A DNA stretch of 64,000 bases from an uncultured Bradyrhizobium sp. (GCF_936943645.1 NZ_CAKZJO010000042.1:1-64000); one strand, 5' to 3'; shown: positions 34,333-44,934, counted from the first letter of the stretch. The notes: generated by a model from the letters alone, not told the origin. A program made the numbers and translations.

Positions 34333-35091
34333 TCAGGCTCCCAGATACGCGGCGACGACATCAGGGTGCTGCTGCACCTCGGCGGGCGAGCCCATGGCGA
34401 GCACCCTTCCGTAGTTCAGCGCGATGACGCGATCGGAGACGCGGTTGACCAGCGACATGTCGTGCTCGACCATCAGCACGGTGATCCCCAGCTCGCTCTT
34501 CATGTCGCGGATCCAGAACGACATGTCGTCGGTCTCCTCGACATTGAGGCCGCTTGACGGCTCGTCGAGCAGGATCAACTTCGGCTCGGAGCACAGCGCG
34601 CGCGCCAGCTCGATCACCTTGCGCACGCCGTAAGGCAGGCCGGAAATCAGCTTGTCGCGATAGGGTTCGAGATCGAGGAATTCAATGACCTGCTCGACCC
34701 GGCGCCGGTGCACCTTCTCGTTGGCGCGCACGCTCGGCAGGAACAGCAGCTCTTGCCAGAGCTGCGTGGTCGAATGCCGATGGCGGCCGACCAGCAGGTT
34801 GGAGAGCACGGTGGCGTTCTCGAACAGCTCGATGTTCTGGAAAGTACGGGCGATGCCGAGCTTGGCGATGTCGTAGGGCGGCTCTTCCGTGATGTCCTGG
34901 TCCTCGAAGAAGATGCGGCCCGAGGTCGGCCGGTAGATCCGCGAGATCAGATTGAAAATCGAGCTCTTGCCCGCGCCGTTGGGACCGATGATCGACAGGA
35001 TCTCGCCCTTCTCGACCGCGAAGGACACGGCATCAACGGCCTTGAGGCCCCCGAAATGCAACGACAGATTCTCGGCGCGGAAATAGCTCAT
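34333..35091 (-). CDS. livG: Branched-chain-type ABC transporter ATPase LivG
   Basis: A 252-residue ATPase with [10 protein letters not shown] near residue 10, Walker [10 protein letters not shown], the LivG-typical [11 protein letters not shown] and Walker [12 protein letters not shown]. The signature is a variant: G-L-P-Y-G-V-R-K-V replaces L-S-G-G-Q, as often seen in LivG proteins. Its start overlaps the LivM stop by four bases. Confidence 0.93.
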   Translation of the reverse strand: MSYFRAENLSLHFGGLKAVDAVSFAVEKGEILSIIGPNGAGKSSIFNLISRIYRPTSGRIFFEDQDITEEPPYDIAKLGIARTFQNIELFENATVLSNLLVGRHRHSTTQLWQELLFLPSVRANEKVHRRRVEQVIEFLDLEPYRDKLISGLPYGVRKVIELARALCSEPKLILLDEPSSGLNVEETDDMSFWIRDMKSELGITVLMVEHDMSLVNRVSDRVIALNYGRVLAMGSPAEVQQHPDVVAAYLGA

Positions 35092-36239
35092 CGGTTCCGC
35101 TCCGACTTCACGTAGATCTTCTGCCGCTTGAAGGTGGCGCGCTTGTAGAGCGGGAACAGCTGGAAGAAGAGCTTGATCTTGAGCCAGCGGCCGTAGAGCC
35201 CGAGCGGCTCGAACAGCACGAACAGCACGATGATGATGCCGTAGATCGCGCCCTTCAGGCCATTGAGCGAGGCAAAGGCGGCGACGTTCGACTTGATGCT
35301 TCCCGCGGCGGCCGGACCGGCGCCGAACGTCGCGGCGATGCCGGCGATCATGCCGGGCATGTCGTCTTTCAGATAGGTCAGGAACGGATCGATCATCACG
35401 ATGAAGATCGCGCCCAGCACCGCGCCGTGCAGGCTGAAGGTGCCGCCGATCAGGATCACGATGATGAACTCGATCGAGAGCTGCAGCGTGAACATCTCCG
35501 GCGAGATGAAGGACAGCTTGTGCGCGAACAGGACGCCGGCAAAGCCGGTGATCGCCGCCGAGATCGCAAAGGACTTCACCTTGTAGAGCGCGACATTGAC
35601 CCCCATGCTGCGCGCCGCCGTCTCGCTGTCTCGGATTGCGACGAAGGCGCGCCCTGTCGGCGAACGAAGCAGATTGAGCGTGCCGACGATGGTCAGCACC
35701 AGAACGGCCAAGCAGAGATAGTAGAAGGTCGGACTGTCGCGCGGCACGGTGACGCCGAGCAGCGACAGCGTCTTGACCCGCATGCCCTCGTTGCCGTTGG
35801 TGACGCTCTCCCAGCGCGCCAGGATCTCCTCGACGATCAGGGCAAAGGAGATGGTGGCAATGACGAGGTAGATGCCGGTCAGGCGCAGGGCGGGAAAGCC
35901 GACCATCGCGCCGATGATGCCGGTCAAGCCTCCGGCGGCGAGGAAGTAGACCGGGAACGGCACGTTGTATTTCTGCAAATAGGCCGCCGTGTAGGCCCCG
36001 ATGGCGAGAAATGCAGCATGCCCAAGCGAGGCTTGGCCGGTGAAGCCGGTCAGGATCAGAAGCGCGACGCCTACGGTTGCATAGATGCAGACGAAGACGA
36101 GCTGGCTCATCAGATAGCTGGAGAGCATATAGGGCGCGATCAGCAGCACCGCGAGCAGGATGCCGTAGGAGACCAAATAGCCCGAATGCGGAAACAGCCT
36201 GATGTCGTCCTCATAGTCGGTCTTGAACAGGAAGCGCAT
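35088..36239 (-). CDS. livM: Branched-chain-type ABC transporter permease LivM
   Basis: A 383-residue permease with eight to ten hydrophobic helices. The diagnostic LivM segments are visible: G-F-T-G-Q-A-S-L-G-H-A-A-F-L-A-I-G-A-Y near residue 67 and the cytoplasmic loop G-R-A-F-V-A-I-R-D-S-E-T-A-A-R-S-M-G. The ATG at 36239 was chosen because the longer frame reads through the LivH gene. Five bases separate it from LivH. A longer-than-usual loop at about 290-330 (F-G-A-G-P-A-A-A-G-S) is present. Confidence 0.93.
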   Translation of the reverse strand: MRFLFKTDYEDDIRLFPHSGYLVSYGILLAVLLIAPYMLSSYLMSQLVFVCIYATVGVALLILTGFTGQASLGHAAFLAIGAYTAAYLQKYNVPFPVYFLAAGGLTGIIGAMVGFPALRLTGIYLVIATISFALIVEEILARWESVTNGNEGMRVKTLSLLGVTVPRDSPTFYYLCLAVLVLTIVGTLNLLRSPTGRAFVAIRDSETAARSMGVNVALYKVKSFAISAAITGFAGVLFAHKLSFISPEMFTLQLSIEFIIVILIGGTFSLHGAVLGAIFIVMIDPFLTYLKDDMPGMIAGIAATFGAGPAAAGSIKSNVAAFASLNGLKGAIYGIIIVLFVLFEPLGLYGRWLKIKLFFQLFPLYKRATFKRQKIYVKSERNR

Positions 36240-36244
36240 GGCGT

Positions 36245-37120
36245 TCAGACCTTCTTGCGGACGTGATGGCCGAACAGGCCTTCGGGCTTCAGCAGCAGCA
36301 CGGCGAGCAGCACGATGTAAGGTGCGACGTCCTTCCAGCCTTCGGGCAGGTAGAACCCTGCCATGCTCTCGATCACGCCGATCAGGACGCCGCCGACCAC
36401 GGCGCCCGGGATCGAGCCGAAGCCGCCGAGCACGGCGGCGGGAAACGCCTTCAGGCCGAGCACGAGGCCGACATTGGAATGGATGAAAGTGATCGGCGCC
36501 AGCAGCACGCCGGCGCAGGTCGCGACCGCCGCGCTGATCGCCCAGACCACCGACACCACGCGCTTGACCGGAATGCCCATGTAATAGGCGGCGAGCATGT
36601 TCTCGGAGCTGGCGCGCATCGCGGTGCCGAGCGTGGTCTTGTTGAAGAACAGCCAGAGCAGCGTGCACAGGATCATCGTCGCCGCGATCACCGACAGCTT
36701 GTCATAGGCGAGCACCAGCGATCCGATCCGCAGCACGCCCTGGCTGAACGGCGTCTCGATCTTCAGATCGTCCGTACCCCAGATCATGCCGGCGATCGAG
36801 CGCAGGAAATAGCCGAGACCGATCGTCGCCATGATGATGGAGAATTGCGGATAGCCGAGGATCGGCCGTACCACCACGCGCTCGGCCAGCATGCCGAACA
36901 GCGCCATGGCCGCCACCGCACCGGCGAAGCCGATCCAGTAGTTCAGGCCCATCATGCCGATGAAGGTGAAGGCGAAGAAGCCGCCGAGCATCATCAGATC
37001 GCCCTGGGCGAAATTGACGACCTCGGTGGCCTTGTAGACGAGCACGAAGCCGAGCGCGATCAGGCCGTAGACGCAGCCGAGCGCAACACCGCTGACCAGC
37101 TGCTGAACGAAATCCAGCAT
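36245..37120 (-). CDS. livH: Branched-chain-type ABC transporter permease LivH
   Basis: A 291-residue permease, first gene of the cluster. It begins L-D-F-V-Q-Q-L-V-S-G-V-A-L-G and carries the LivH hallmark Y-K-A-T-E-V-V-N-F-A-Q-G-D at about residues 29-41 and G-T-A-M-R-A-S-S-E-N in the coupling loop. About eight helices. Upstream (37121-37302) is the probable promoter of the transporter operon, shared with the divergent ABC exporter genes. Confidence 0.93.
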   Translation of the reverse strand: MLDFVQQLVSGVALGCVYGLIALGFVLVYKATEVVNFAQGDLMMLGGFFAFTFIGMMGLNYWIGFAGAVAAMALFGMLAERVVVRPILGYPQFSIIMATIGLGYFLRSIAGMIWGTDDLKIETPFSQGVLRIGSLVLAYDKLSVIAATMILCTLLWLFFNKTTLGTAMRASSENMLAAYYMGIPVKRVVSVVWAISAAVATCAGVLLAPITFIHSNVGLVLGLKAFPAAVLGGFGSIPGAVVGGVLIGVIESMAGFYLPEGWKDVAPYIVLLAVLLLKPEGLFGHHVRKKV

Positions 37121-37302
37121 CGCCGCGCTTCCTCCCGATGCAACGGCGCCTCTTTTGGCCGCCTTGCCGCATCTTGTGTCCAGTCGCTACGCAGTCGTTT
37201 CGCCGCGTTAGCTCCATTTGTCCGGAACCAATTCAGCCTGAACCGCTGAGCGCTGTCAACAAACGGTGACTTGCACGGTGACTTGCCTTTAGTCCAACCC
37301 GT

Positions 37303-38138
<836 letters not shown>

Positions 38139-38142
<4 letters not shown>

Positions 38143-39668
38143 GCTCGGCAACCGCGCTGTCCTGGTTCGCCCGCCACGAGCTCCGGCTCGCCTGGCGCGA
38201 ATGGTTCGCCATGATGACCGGCGGGCGGCGCAAGCGGACGCGCGCCGCCATCATCGGCCTTCTCTGTTTCGCCGCTCTGCTGCACCTGCCGGCCTGGGCG
38301 GTGATCGGCCGTTTCGCCGATCTGCAACTGCCGCTCGACAAATCCTCGCTGATCGTGATCTCGGCGACGATCTTCCTGGCCTGGACCTTGATGCTGTCAC
38401 AGGCAATCGAATCCGTGACGCGGGTGTTCTACGCCCGCGCCGATCTCGACCTGATCATGTCCTCGCCGGCGACACTGGCCAATCTGTTCTCCGTCCGCAT
38501 CGCCTCGATCGCGCTGTCCGTCACCGCGATCGCAGTGCTGTTCTCGACGCCCTTCATCGACGTGCTCGTGATCGGCGGAGGGCCGCGCTGGCTCGCGGCG
38601 TTCGGCGTGGTGGTTGCGATGGGCCTGTCGGCCGCGGCGATCGCGATCGCCGTCACCATCCTGCTGTTTCGCCTGATCGGCCCGGCGCGGACGCGCCTGA
38701 TCGCCCAGATCCTCGCCGCGATCATCGGCGCCGGCTTCGTGATCGCGCTCCAGGTCGCGGCGATCATGTCCTACGGCACGCTGTCGCGCTTCACCATCCT
38801 GACCTCGGGCAGCGTCGTCGCCTACGCGCCGGATGCCGACAGCATCTGGTGGTGGCCGGCGCGGGCGGTGATGGGCGACAGCAAGGCCCTGCTGCTGCTT
38901 CTGGCGCTCGCCCTGGTGCTGCTCGGAAGCGTCATGGCGATGTTCTCGCACCGCTTTGCCGACACCGCGATCGATGCCGCGGCCTATGGCAGCCCCGGCA
39001 GCAGGCGCGCGAAGGAGCGCCCGTTCCGCGGCGGGTCGCGGCAGCAGGCGCTGCGGCGCAAGGAGTTTTCGCTGCTCTGGCGCGATCCCTGGCTGATCTC
39101 GCAGACGCTGATGCAGCTGCTCTATCTGGTGCCACCGGCCTTGCTGCTCTGGCGCAATTTTGCCGACAGCTCCGCGGCGCTGACACTGATCACGCCCGTG
39201 ATCGTGATGGCGGCCGGACAGCTTGCCGGCGGACTTGCCTGGCTGACGATCTCGGGCGAGGACGCCCCCGATTTGGTCGCGACCGCGCCGCTGACGCCGT
39301 CCGGCGTCATCCGCGCCAAGATCGAGGTGGTGCTGATCGCGATCACCGTCATCTTCTGCCCGCTGGTTGCGACACTCGCTATCGCCTCACCTTACCAGGC
39401 CGCGGTCAGCGCCGCCGCGATCATCATCAGCGCGGCCTCGGCGACCGCGATCCAGCTCTGGTTCCGGGTCCAAGCCCGGCGCAGCCAATTCCGCCGCCGC
39501 CAGACCTCGTCGCGGCTGGCGACCTTCGCCGAAGCTTTCTCCTCGATCGGCTGGGCCGCCAGCGCCGCGCTGCTGCTCGCGCTGCCGATCGCCGGCCTCA
39601 TCTGCGGACTGATCACCGCAGGTCTCGTCGCGATCACCTGGAAGTTCAGCCCAAAACGCGAGCAATAG
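38139..39668 (+). CDS. ABC exporter permease
   Basis: A 509-residue membrane protein with about ten hydrophobic helices, coupled to the ATPase gene by an ATGA overlap. It opens S-S-A-T-A-L-S-W-F-A-R-H-E-L-R-L-A-W-R-E-W. A central cytoplasmic stretch (about 285-315) holds R-R-A-K-E-R-P-F-R-G-G and A-L-R-R-K-E-F-S-L-L-W-R-D-P-W-L, a typical intracellular coupling segment of large ABC permeases. The longer frame that begins inside the ATPase gene is arginine-rich and non-coding. Function beyond being the membrane half of the exporter is unknown. Confidence 0.87.
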
Positions 39669-39759
39669 GTGCGACACTGACGCGTTGTTGATCCCACCCC
39701 ATTGGCGAGACGCTGCATTGCACGCTAGACTTCGCCGTGAAGTCATCGGGGACGGATCC

Positions 39760-40572
39760 ATGCGGCGACTGGTTTCGGCGGCTCTGGCGCTGTTCGGCGC
39801 ATTTCTGACCCCTACCCTCGCCCAGCAGCCCCAGCGCAGCGAATGCCTGGCGATGGCCAACGCGACACCGCGCGCCGTGCCCGTTGCATTCCGGCAGGCG
39901 GCGACCGCGGCGGAGGTCGAGATCACCTATGCCGGCCACTCCACCTATTTCATCGACACGCCCGGCGGCCTGCGCATTGCGACCGATTACAGCGGCGCCT
40001 ATCAGGTGGGACGGCTCCCCGACGTCGTGACCATGAACCGGGCCCACAGCACGCACTACTCGCTGTTTCCCGACAAAGGCATTCCCCACGTGCTGCACGG
40101 CTGGAGCGATGACGGCAAGCCGGCGATCGTGTCGAAGCGCATCAGTGACACCTTCATCCGCAACGTCACCACCGACATCCGCCGCTATTTCGGCGACGAT
40201 GCCGGCACCGACATGATCCGCGACGGCAATTCGATCTTCATCTTCGAGGTCGCCGGCCTCTGCATCGGCCATCTCGGCCACCTCCACCACAAGCTCGACG
40301 ACAGCCATTTCGCCCAGATCGGGCGGCTCGATATCGTGATGGTGCCGATCGACGGCACCTACACCATGTCGCTGGGCGGCATTTCCGAGATCACCAAGCG
40401 CCTGCGCTCCTCGGTGGTGCTGCCGATGCACCGCTTCGCCACTCCGCTCGACGACTTCATGCAGCGGATCGGCCAGGAGTTCGAGATCGACCGGCGCACC
40501 GGACGGTCTTTCCGGATGTCGCGGGATGCACTGCCGTCGAAGCCGACGGTGATCATCCTCGACGGCGTCTGA
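39760..40572 (+). CDS. Exported metallo-beta-lactamase-fold hydrolase (UlaG-like)
   Basis: A 270-residue protein with a signal peptide (L-V-S-A-A-L-A-L-F-G-A-F-L, cleavage near L-A-Q) followed by a metallo-beta-lactamase fold of the UlaG-like type: I-T-Y-A-G-H-S-T-Y-F-I-D-T then A-T-D-Y near residues 57-85. The usual HxHxDH is replaced by R-A-H-S-T-H-Y-S, and later metal ligands may be H-L-G-H-L-H-H and P-M-H-R-F. The altered first motif means the number of bound metals is uncertain. It stands alone, 91 bases after the exporter permease. Confidence 0.78.
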   Translation: MRRLVSAALALFGAFLTPTLAQQPQRSECLAMANATPRAVPVAFRQAATAAEVEITYAGHSTYFIDTPGGLRIATDYSGAYQVGRLPDVVTMNRAHSTHYSLFPDKGIPHVLHGWSDDGKPAIVSKRISDTFIRNVTTDIRRYFGDDAGTDMIRDGNSIFIFEVAGLCIGHLGHLHHKLDDSHFAQIGRLDIVMVPIDGTYTMSLGGISEITKRLRSSVVLPMHRFATPLDDFMQRIGQEFEIDRRTGRSFRMSRDALPSKPTVIILDGV

Positions 40573-40637
40573 GGCGCAATTTTCTCCAAGCCTTCTGCCG
40601 CCCTTCGGTGCTGTTCTCCTCGCCAGAGGAGATCGAC

Positions 40638-41159
40638 ATGACCGATTTTGCGAGATTGTTGCACGCCGATGGTCCGAATGCGGAACACGCCGCGGCGCTG
40701 CAGCTCTACGGCCGCTTCGTCGGCGACTGGGACGCCGAGATCACGGCGCATGGCCCCGACGGGACGAAACACATAGCGCCCGGCGAAATCCATTTCGGCT
40801 GGGTGCTGGAGGGCCGCGCCGTGCAGGATGTCTGGATCATCCCCCGGCCCGCAGGCGCGCCGGCCTTTCCGATCGCCGGCAATTGGTACGGCACGACGCT
40901 ACGGGTCTACGATCCCACCATGTCCGCATGGCGGATCTGCTGGTTCGATCCCGCGCGCTGCGTGTTCCGCCAGCAGATCGGCCGTCCGCGCGGACAGGAC
41001 ATCGTGCAGGAGGGAACGACTGAGGTCGGCGAACTGACGCGCTGGAGCTTTACCGAGATCACCACCGATTCCTTCCATTGGCTCGGCGAGGCCAAGCCGC
41101 CCCCCGCGACCGATTGGCGGCTGACGGTCGACGTAAGGGCGAGGCGGCGGAAGGGCTGA
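40638..41159 (+). CDS. Lipocalin-like/DUF1579-like protein
   Basis: A 173-residue cytosolic protein. The sequence alternates strands and has W-D-A-E-I at 32-36, W-V-L-E-G-R-A-V-Q-D-V-W and L-R-V-Y-D-P-T-M-S-A-W-R-I-C-W-F, a pattern seen in DUF1579-like and other small beta-barrel proteins. The ATG at 40638 follows a good site (AGAGGAG). I do not recognise a specific function. It precedes the amidohydrolase at 41272 on the same strand by 112 bases. Confidence 0.65.
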   Translation: MTDFARLLHADGPNAEHAAALQLYGRFVGDWDAEITAHGPDGTKHIAPGEIHFGWVLEGRAVQDVWIIPRPAGAPAFPIAGNWYGTTLRVYDPTMSAWRICWFDPARCVFRQQIGRPRGQDIVQEGTTEVGELTRWSFTEITTDSFHWLGEAKPPPATDWRLTVDVRARRRKG

Positions 41160-41271
41160 CCGAGGCACCGCTGTGCTCGCGAAGACGGGTGCGGTTGCGC
41201 AACGCGCGCAGCTGCAGGACGATATGAGGTGTTAGGCTCTCCTCACAAGAAACGCGAGGGAGCGAACGCCG

Positions 41272-42324
41272 ATGGCTGCAAGCAGTGTGCCCGCCAATAC
41301 GAGCGGGCTGTTCGTCGAGCCGCGCGAGGACTGGCTCGCGCTGCATCGGGAGGAGATCATCGATCCCTCGCGGCCGATCGTCGATCCCCATCATCATCTC
41401 TGGAATCGCGGGCACCGCTATCTGATCGAGGAGATGGCCGCCGACGTCGCCTCCGGCCACAACGTCATCGCCACCGTCTATGTCGACTGCCGCTCGATGT
41501 ACCGCGCGCATGGGCCCGAGGCATTCCGGCCCGTCGGCGAGGTCGAGTTCGCCAACGGCGTCGCCGCGATGAGCGCCAGCGGCGGCTACGGCAAGGCCGC
41601 GATCTGCGCCGGCATTGTCAGCCACGCCAATCTGTTGCTAGGCGACACCGCAAAGGCGGTGCTGGAGGCCGAGATCGCGGCCGGCAACGGCCGCTTCCGC
41701 GGCATCCGGCATTCCTCGGCCTGGGATGAGGATCCCGTCGTCGCCGGCATGTATGCGAACCGGCCGAAGGGCTTGTTGCAGGACACGGCCTTCCGCAAGG
41801 GATTTGCCTGCCTCGCCCCGCTGAACCTCAGCTTCGATGCCTGGCTGTTCCATCCGCAGATCGGCGAACTGACCGAGTTGGCGCGCGCCTTCCCCGACAC
41901 CAGGATCGTGCTCGATCATTGCGGCGGCCCGGCCGGAACCGGCCGCTTCGCAGGAAAGCGCGAGGAGGTGTTTGCGCAATGGCGCGCCTCGATCCGTGAC
42001 ATCGCGACATGCGAGAACGTGGTGGTGAAGCTCGGCGGGCTCGCGATGTGCCTGCTTGGCTATGACTTCCATTTGCGCGAGAGACCGCCGACATCGGAAG
42101 AGCTTGCCGCGGCGTGGCGGCCCTATGTCGAGACCTGCATCGAGGCGTTCGGCGCCAGGCGCGCGATGTTCGAAAGCAATTTCCCGCCCGACAAGGGCCA
42201 GTGCAGCTACCAGGTGATCTTCAACGCCTTCAAACGGATCGCCGCGCCGCTGAGCGAGGCCGAGAAGACGGCCCTGTTCTCGCAGACCGCAACCGATGTC
42301 TACCGGCTCGAGCTGCCGTCATGA
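41272..42324 (+). CDS. Amidohydrolase family protein (COG3618-like)
   Basis: A 350-residue TIM-barrel amidohydrolase of the lactonase/COG3618 type. Here the HxH pair is complete (V-D-P-H-H-H-L-W at about 37-44), unlike the two amidohydrolases at the left end. Further ligand regions are R-G-I-R-H-S, V-L-D-H-C-G-G-P and the C-terminal F-E-S-N-F-P-P-D-K, all usual for the group. Such enzymes hydrolyse sugar-acid lactones or related cyclic substrates. A strong bidirectional hairpin follows the stop. Confidence 0.88.
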   Translation: MAASSVPANTSGLFVEPREDWLALHREEIIDPSRPIVDPHHHLWNRGHRYLIEEMAADVASGHNVIATVYVDCRSMYRAHGPEAFRPVGEVEFANGVAAMSASGGYGKAAICAGIVSHANLLLGDTAKAVLEAEIAAGNGRFRGIRHSSAWDEDPVVAGMYANRPKGLLQDTAFRKGFACLAPLNLSFDAWLFHPQIGELTELARAFPDTRIVLDHCGGPAGTGRFAGKREEVFAQWRASIRDIATCENVVVKLGGLAMCLLGYDFHLRERPPTSEELAAAWRPYVETCIEAFGARRAMFESNFPPDKGQCSYQVIFNAFKRIAAPLSEAEKTALFSQTATDVYRLELPS

Positions 42325-42327
42325 CGA

Positions 42328-42362
42328 GAAGAGGGGCCGGGATGTGATCCCGACCCCTCTTC
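42328..42362. terminator. Bidirectional hairpin terminator
   Basis: GAAGAGGGGCCGGGA, a five-base loop, TCCCGACCCCTCTTC: 15-base arms with one mismatch, four bases after the amidohydrolase stop and 42 bases from the stop of the convergent cupin gene. A T-containing run follows on the plus strand. Confidence 0.75.
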
Positions 42363-42404
42363 GTCGTGGCCGCTGGGAAGCGTCCTTGAAACCTTATGTG
42401 AGCT

Positions 42405-42860
42405 CTAGCCGGCGCCCATCAGCGATGCCGGACGGCGCTCGCCGGTCAAGGCGAAGGTCTTCTTGAGCTTGTTCACGACCCGGATCAGGAAGCCGATCAT
42501 CACGGGATTGGTCTTGCGGCAGAAGGCAATCTTCTTGACGTAGCCTTCGACATGCCATTTGGCATGCGCGCCGTCGCGGAAGAAAATGACGTCGCCGGGG
42601 CCGTAACGCTTCGGCGGCATGCCGTCGCTTTCGAGCACGATCGATCCTTCCATGATCATGATCGTCTCGTCGATATCGTAGTACCAGTTGAAGCGGCCTT
42701 CGGTGCAGTGCCAGATGATGGTCGAGGCGGTGCCGTCGGCGCTGGTGGACAGGATGTGCGAGCGAGATACCGGGTTGCCCTCGATGATCCAGGACGGCTC
42801 GATCGGCCGCAACTCGAGGTCCACATTGCAACTACCGATTTCAATCAATGAACGCGACAT
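42405..42860 (-). CDS. Cupin-domain protein
   Basis: A 151-residue cupin (cupin_3/DUF861-like). The second cupin box is clear: D-E-T-I-M-I-M-E-G-S-I-V-L-E and Y-G-P-G-D-V-I-F-F-R-D-G-A-H-A-K-W-H-V near residues 70-108. The start was placed at the ATG at 42860 because GGGGAAG lies just upstream and the longer frame adds unlike sequence. A tail of about 40 residues after the cupin is basic and unlike the core. No operon partner; enzymatic or binding function unknown. Confidence 0.8.
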   Translation of the reverse strand: MSRSLIEIGSCNVDLELRPIEPSWIIEGNPVSRSHILSTSADGTASTIIWHCTEGRFNWYYDIDETIMIMEGSIVLESDGMPPKRYGPGDVIFFRDGAHAKWHVEGYVKKIAFCRKTNPVMIGFLIRVVNKLKKTFALTGERRPASLMGAG

Positions 42861-43090
42861 CTTCTTCCCCAGGCGATATAATAAGTATGGCCGGGTCTCG
42901 GCCCGGATTGTTTCGAATGATGTTGGAACGCTAGTCACCGGTTTTTAATTCTTTCTTACGCAGGCCTCGAAAATCAGCCGGAAGTTGCAGGCGCAACGCG
43001 GTTAACGTCGCGATTTCCCTGCAAAATCGCGCACATGAACCCATCCTTTTTGGGGTGCGACAAAGTGCGCGGAAGCACCAAAACGGAGCC

Positions 43091-43651
43091 ATGCCGATGC
43101 CCCTCACGCCCGAGGTTGTGACAGCCAATCGCACGGTCGTCGCCCGGCTCGCCAGTCTCGGCGTCTCCTTCGTGCCGGACGAGGAGCCCTGGTTCACCGT
43201 CGACGGCGTCGAAAACCCCCGGCAGATCGGCAGTGACGGCTCCGGCGGCGCCTTCGTGCTGATGCCGCCGCAGAATGTGCTTTACGTGTCATCGGAGGGA
43301 CGCGCGGGAATGATCGCCGACACTTTCGAGGCGTTCATCCAGCTCGTCGTCGCCCGCCCCTATTGGCTCGACATCCTCAAATTTTCCGGGGGCGGCGACC
43401 TCCTGGAGATGCGTCGCGCGGCGGAGGCGCTGGAGGCAACGCTCGACGACGAGGACGAGATCAACCAGACCCGCGAGGAGATCCGCAAGAGCCTCGACCT
43501 GGGTGAAGCGGACGATCCGGTCGCCGCGCTCTACGAGGCGATCGCGGCTTCCGACGCCATCGTACGGGCCACCGACGGCAGCCCGTTCACGACACTGTTC
43601 AATCGCTTCAGCATCGACAACAATCCAATGCTGCGCAACGCGGCGGCGTGA
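43091..43651 (+). CDS. Hypothetical SUKH/SMI1-like protein
   Basis: A 186-residue cytosolic protein. The segment Q-I-G-S-D-G-S-G-G-A-F-V-L followed by I-A-D-T-F-E-A-F-I-Q-L-V-V resembles the core of SUKH/SMI1-KNR4 domains, but the likeness is weak and based on pattern only. The ATG at 43091 has ACGGAG upstream; an in-frame ATG six bases later is equally possible. SUKH proteins are often immunity proteins, yet no toxin gene is adjacent here. Convergent with the M29 aminopeptidase gene. Confidence 0.5.
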   Translation: MPMPLTPEVVTANRTVVARLASLGVSFVPDEEPWFTVDGVENPRQIGSDGSGGAFVLMPPQNVLYVSSEGRAGMIADTFEAFIQLVVARPYWLDILKFSGGGDLLEMRRAAEALEATLDDEDEINQTREEIRKSLDLGEADDPVAALYEAIAASDAIVRATDGSPFTTLFNRFSIDNNPMLRNAAA

Positions 43652-43677
43652 GCCGTTCGGCAGGAACCGAGCGCGCG

Positions 43678-44934
43678 TTACTTCGCCCACTCGCCCTTGC
43701 GGAACACCGGCACCTTGCTGCCGTCGGGCAGGATGCCGTCGATATCGGTCTCGGCCGAGCCGATCATCCAGTCGATATGGATCAGGCTCTGGTTGCCGCC
43801 CTGCGCCGCGATCTGCTGCGGCGTGAGCTGGGCGCCATTGATGAAACACTTCGAATAGCACTGGCCGAGCGCGATGTGAGACGCCGCGTTCTCGTCGAAC
43901 AGCGTGTTGTAGAACAACAGCCCGCTTTGCGAGATCGGCGAAGAATGCGGCACCAGCGCGACTTCGCCCAGCCGGCGCGCGCCCTCGTCGGTGTCGAGCA
44001 CCTTGTTCAGCACCTCCGCGCCGCGCGAGGCCTTGGCATCGACGATCTTGCCGTCCTCGAAGCGCACGGCGATGTTGTCGATCAGCGTGCCCTGGTAGGA
44101 CAGCGGTTTCGAACTCACGACATGGCCGTAGACGCGGCGGCAATGCGGCGTGGTGAAAACCTCTTCGGTCGGGATGTTGGCATTGCAGCTGATGCCGTTC
44201 TTGGCGGACGAGGCGCCGCCTTCCCATTCATGGCCGTCGGCAAGGCCGATGGTGAGGTCGACGCCGGGTCCGTTGTATTGGAGTGCGCGGAAGCGCTGGC
44301 CGTTAAGCCAGTTGGTGCGCTCGCGCAGCACCGCATTGTGGCTCGCCCAATTGCCGATCGCATCCTCACGATCGACGCGCGAGGCCGCGAAGATCGCATC
44401 CGCGAGCTTGCCGACCGCAACGTCCTCGGGATCGTCAGGGAATACCTGCTTGGCCCAGGACGGGCTCGGATAGGCGATGATGTTCCAGTTGGTGTCGAAA
44501 TTGACGATCTTTTCCAGGGCGGGCTGATAAGCCATCGAGTTCGCCTTGCTGGCGCGCGCCACCTTGGAAGGATCTTCGCCCGACAGCAGCATCGGATTGT
44601 CGCCGACGATCGCGAGCCGCGCGGTGTTGTCCGAGAACGCCTTGGCCATGCCCTCGTAGAGCCAGTTGGCGGCGCGATCGAAACTGTTGTCGTGGCCATG
44701 GCGATAGCGCGCCAGCGTCATCTCCTCGTCCGACAGGATCGGCGTCACGATACCGGCGCCGGCCTTGTAGGCGTGCACGGCGATCCGACGCACCAGCGGC
44801 AGCGCGATCGCGGGCGCCGTCAGAAGCAGATCCTGTCCCGGCCGCAAGCCCAGGCCCACCTTCACCGCGACTTCGGCCAGCCGGTCGAGCTTGACGGGAT
44901 CGATGGGAGTGGTGGAATTGCGGTGATCAATCAT
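43678..44934 (-). CDS. M29 family aminopeptidase
   Basis: A 418-residue metallo-aminopeptidase of family M29 (AmpS/thermophilic aminopeptidase type). The family core C-N-A-N-I-P-T-E-E-V-F-T-T-P-H is near residue 248, and other blocks such as L-S-Y-Q-G-T-L-I-D-N-I-A-V-R-F-E and the end H-I-D-W-M-I-G-S are as expected. It removes N-terminal residues from peptides in the cytoplasm using two metal ions. It stands alone between convergent and codirectional neighbours and seems intact. Confidence 0.92.
   Translation of the reverse strand: MIDHRNSTTPIDPVKLDRLAEVAVKVGLGLRPGQDLLLTAPAIALPLVRRIAVHAYKAGAGIVTPILSDEEMTLARYRHGHDNSFDRAANWLYEGMAKAFSDNTARLAIVGDNPMLLSGEDPSKVARASKANSMAYQPALEKIVNFDTNWNIIAYPSPSWAKQVFPDDPEDVAVGKLADAIFAASRVDREDAIGNWASHNAVLRERTNWLNGQRFRALQYNGPGVDLTIGLADGHEWEGGASSAKNGISCNANIPTEEVFTTPHCRRVYGHVVSSKPLSYQGTLIDNIAVRFEDGKIVDAKASRGAEVLNKVLDTDEGARRLGEVALVPHSSPISQSGLLFYNTLFDENAASHIALGQCYSKCFINGAQLTPQQIAAQGGNQSLIHIDWMIGSAETDIDGILPDGSKVPVFRKGEWAK

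Noticed and set aside
36240..36668. 143-codon extension of LivM
   Set aside because: It overlaps the LivH gene in another frame and is arginine-rich; LivM has a family-typical start at 36239.
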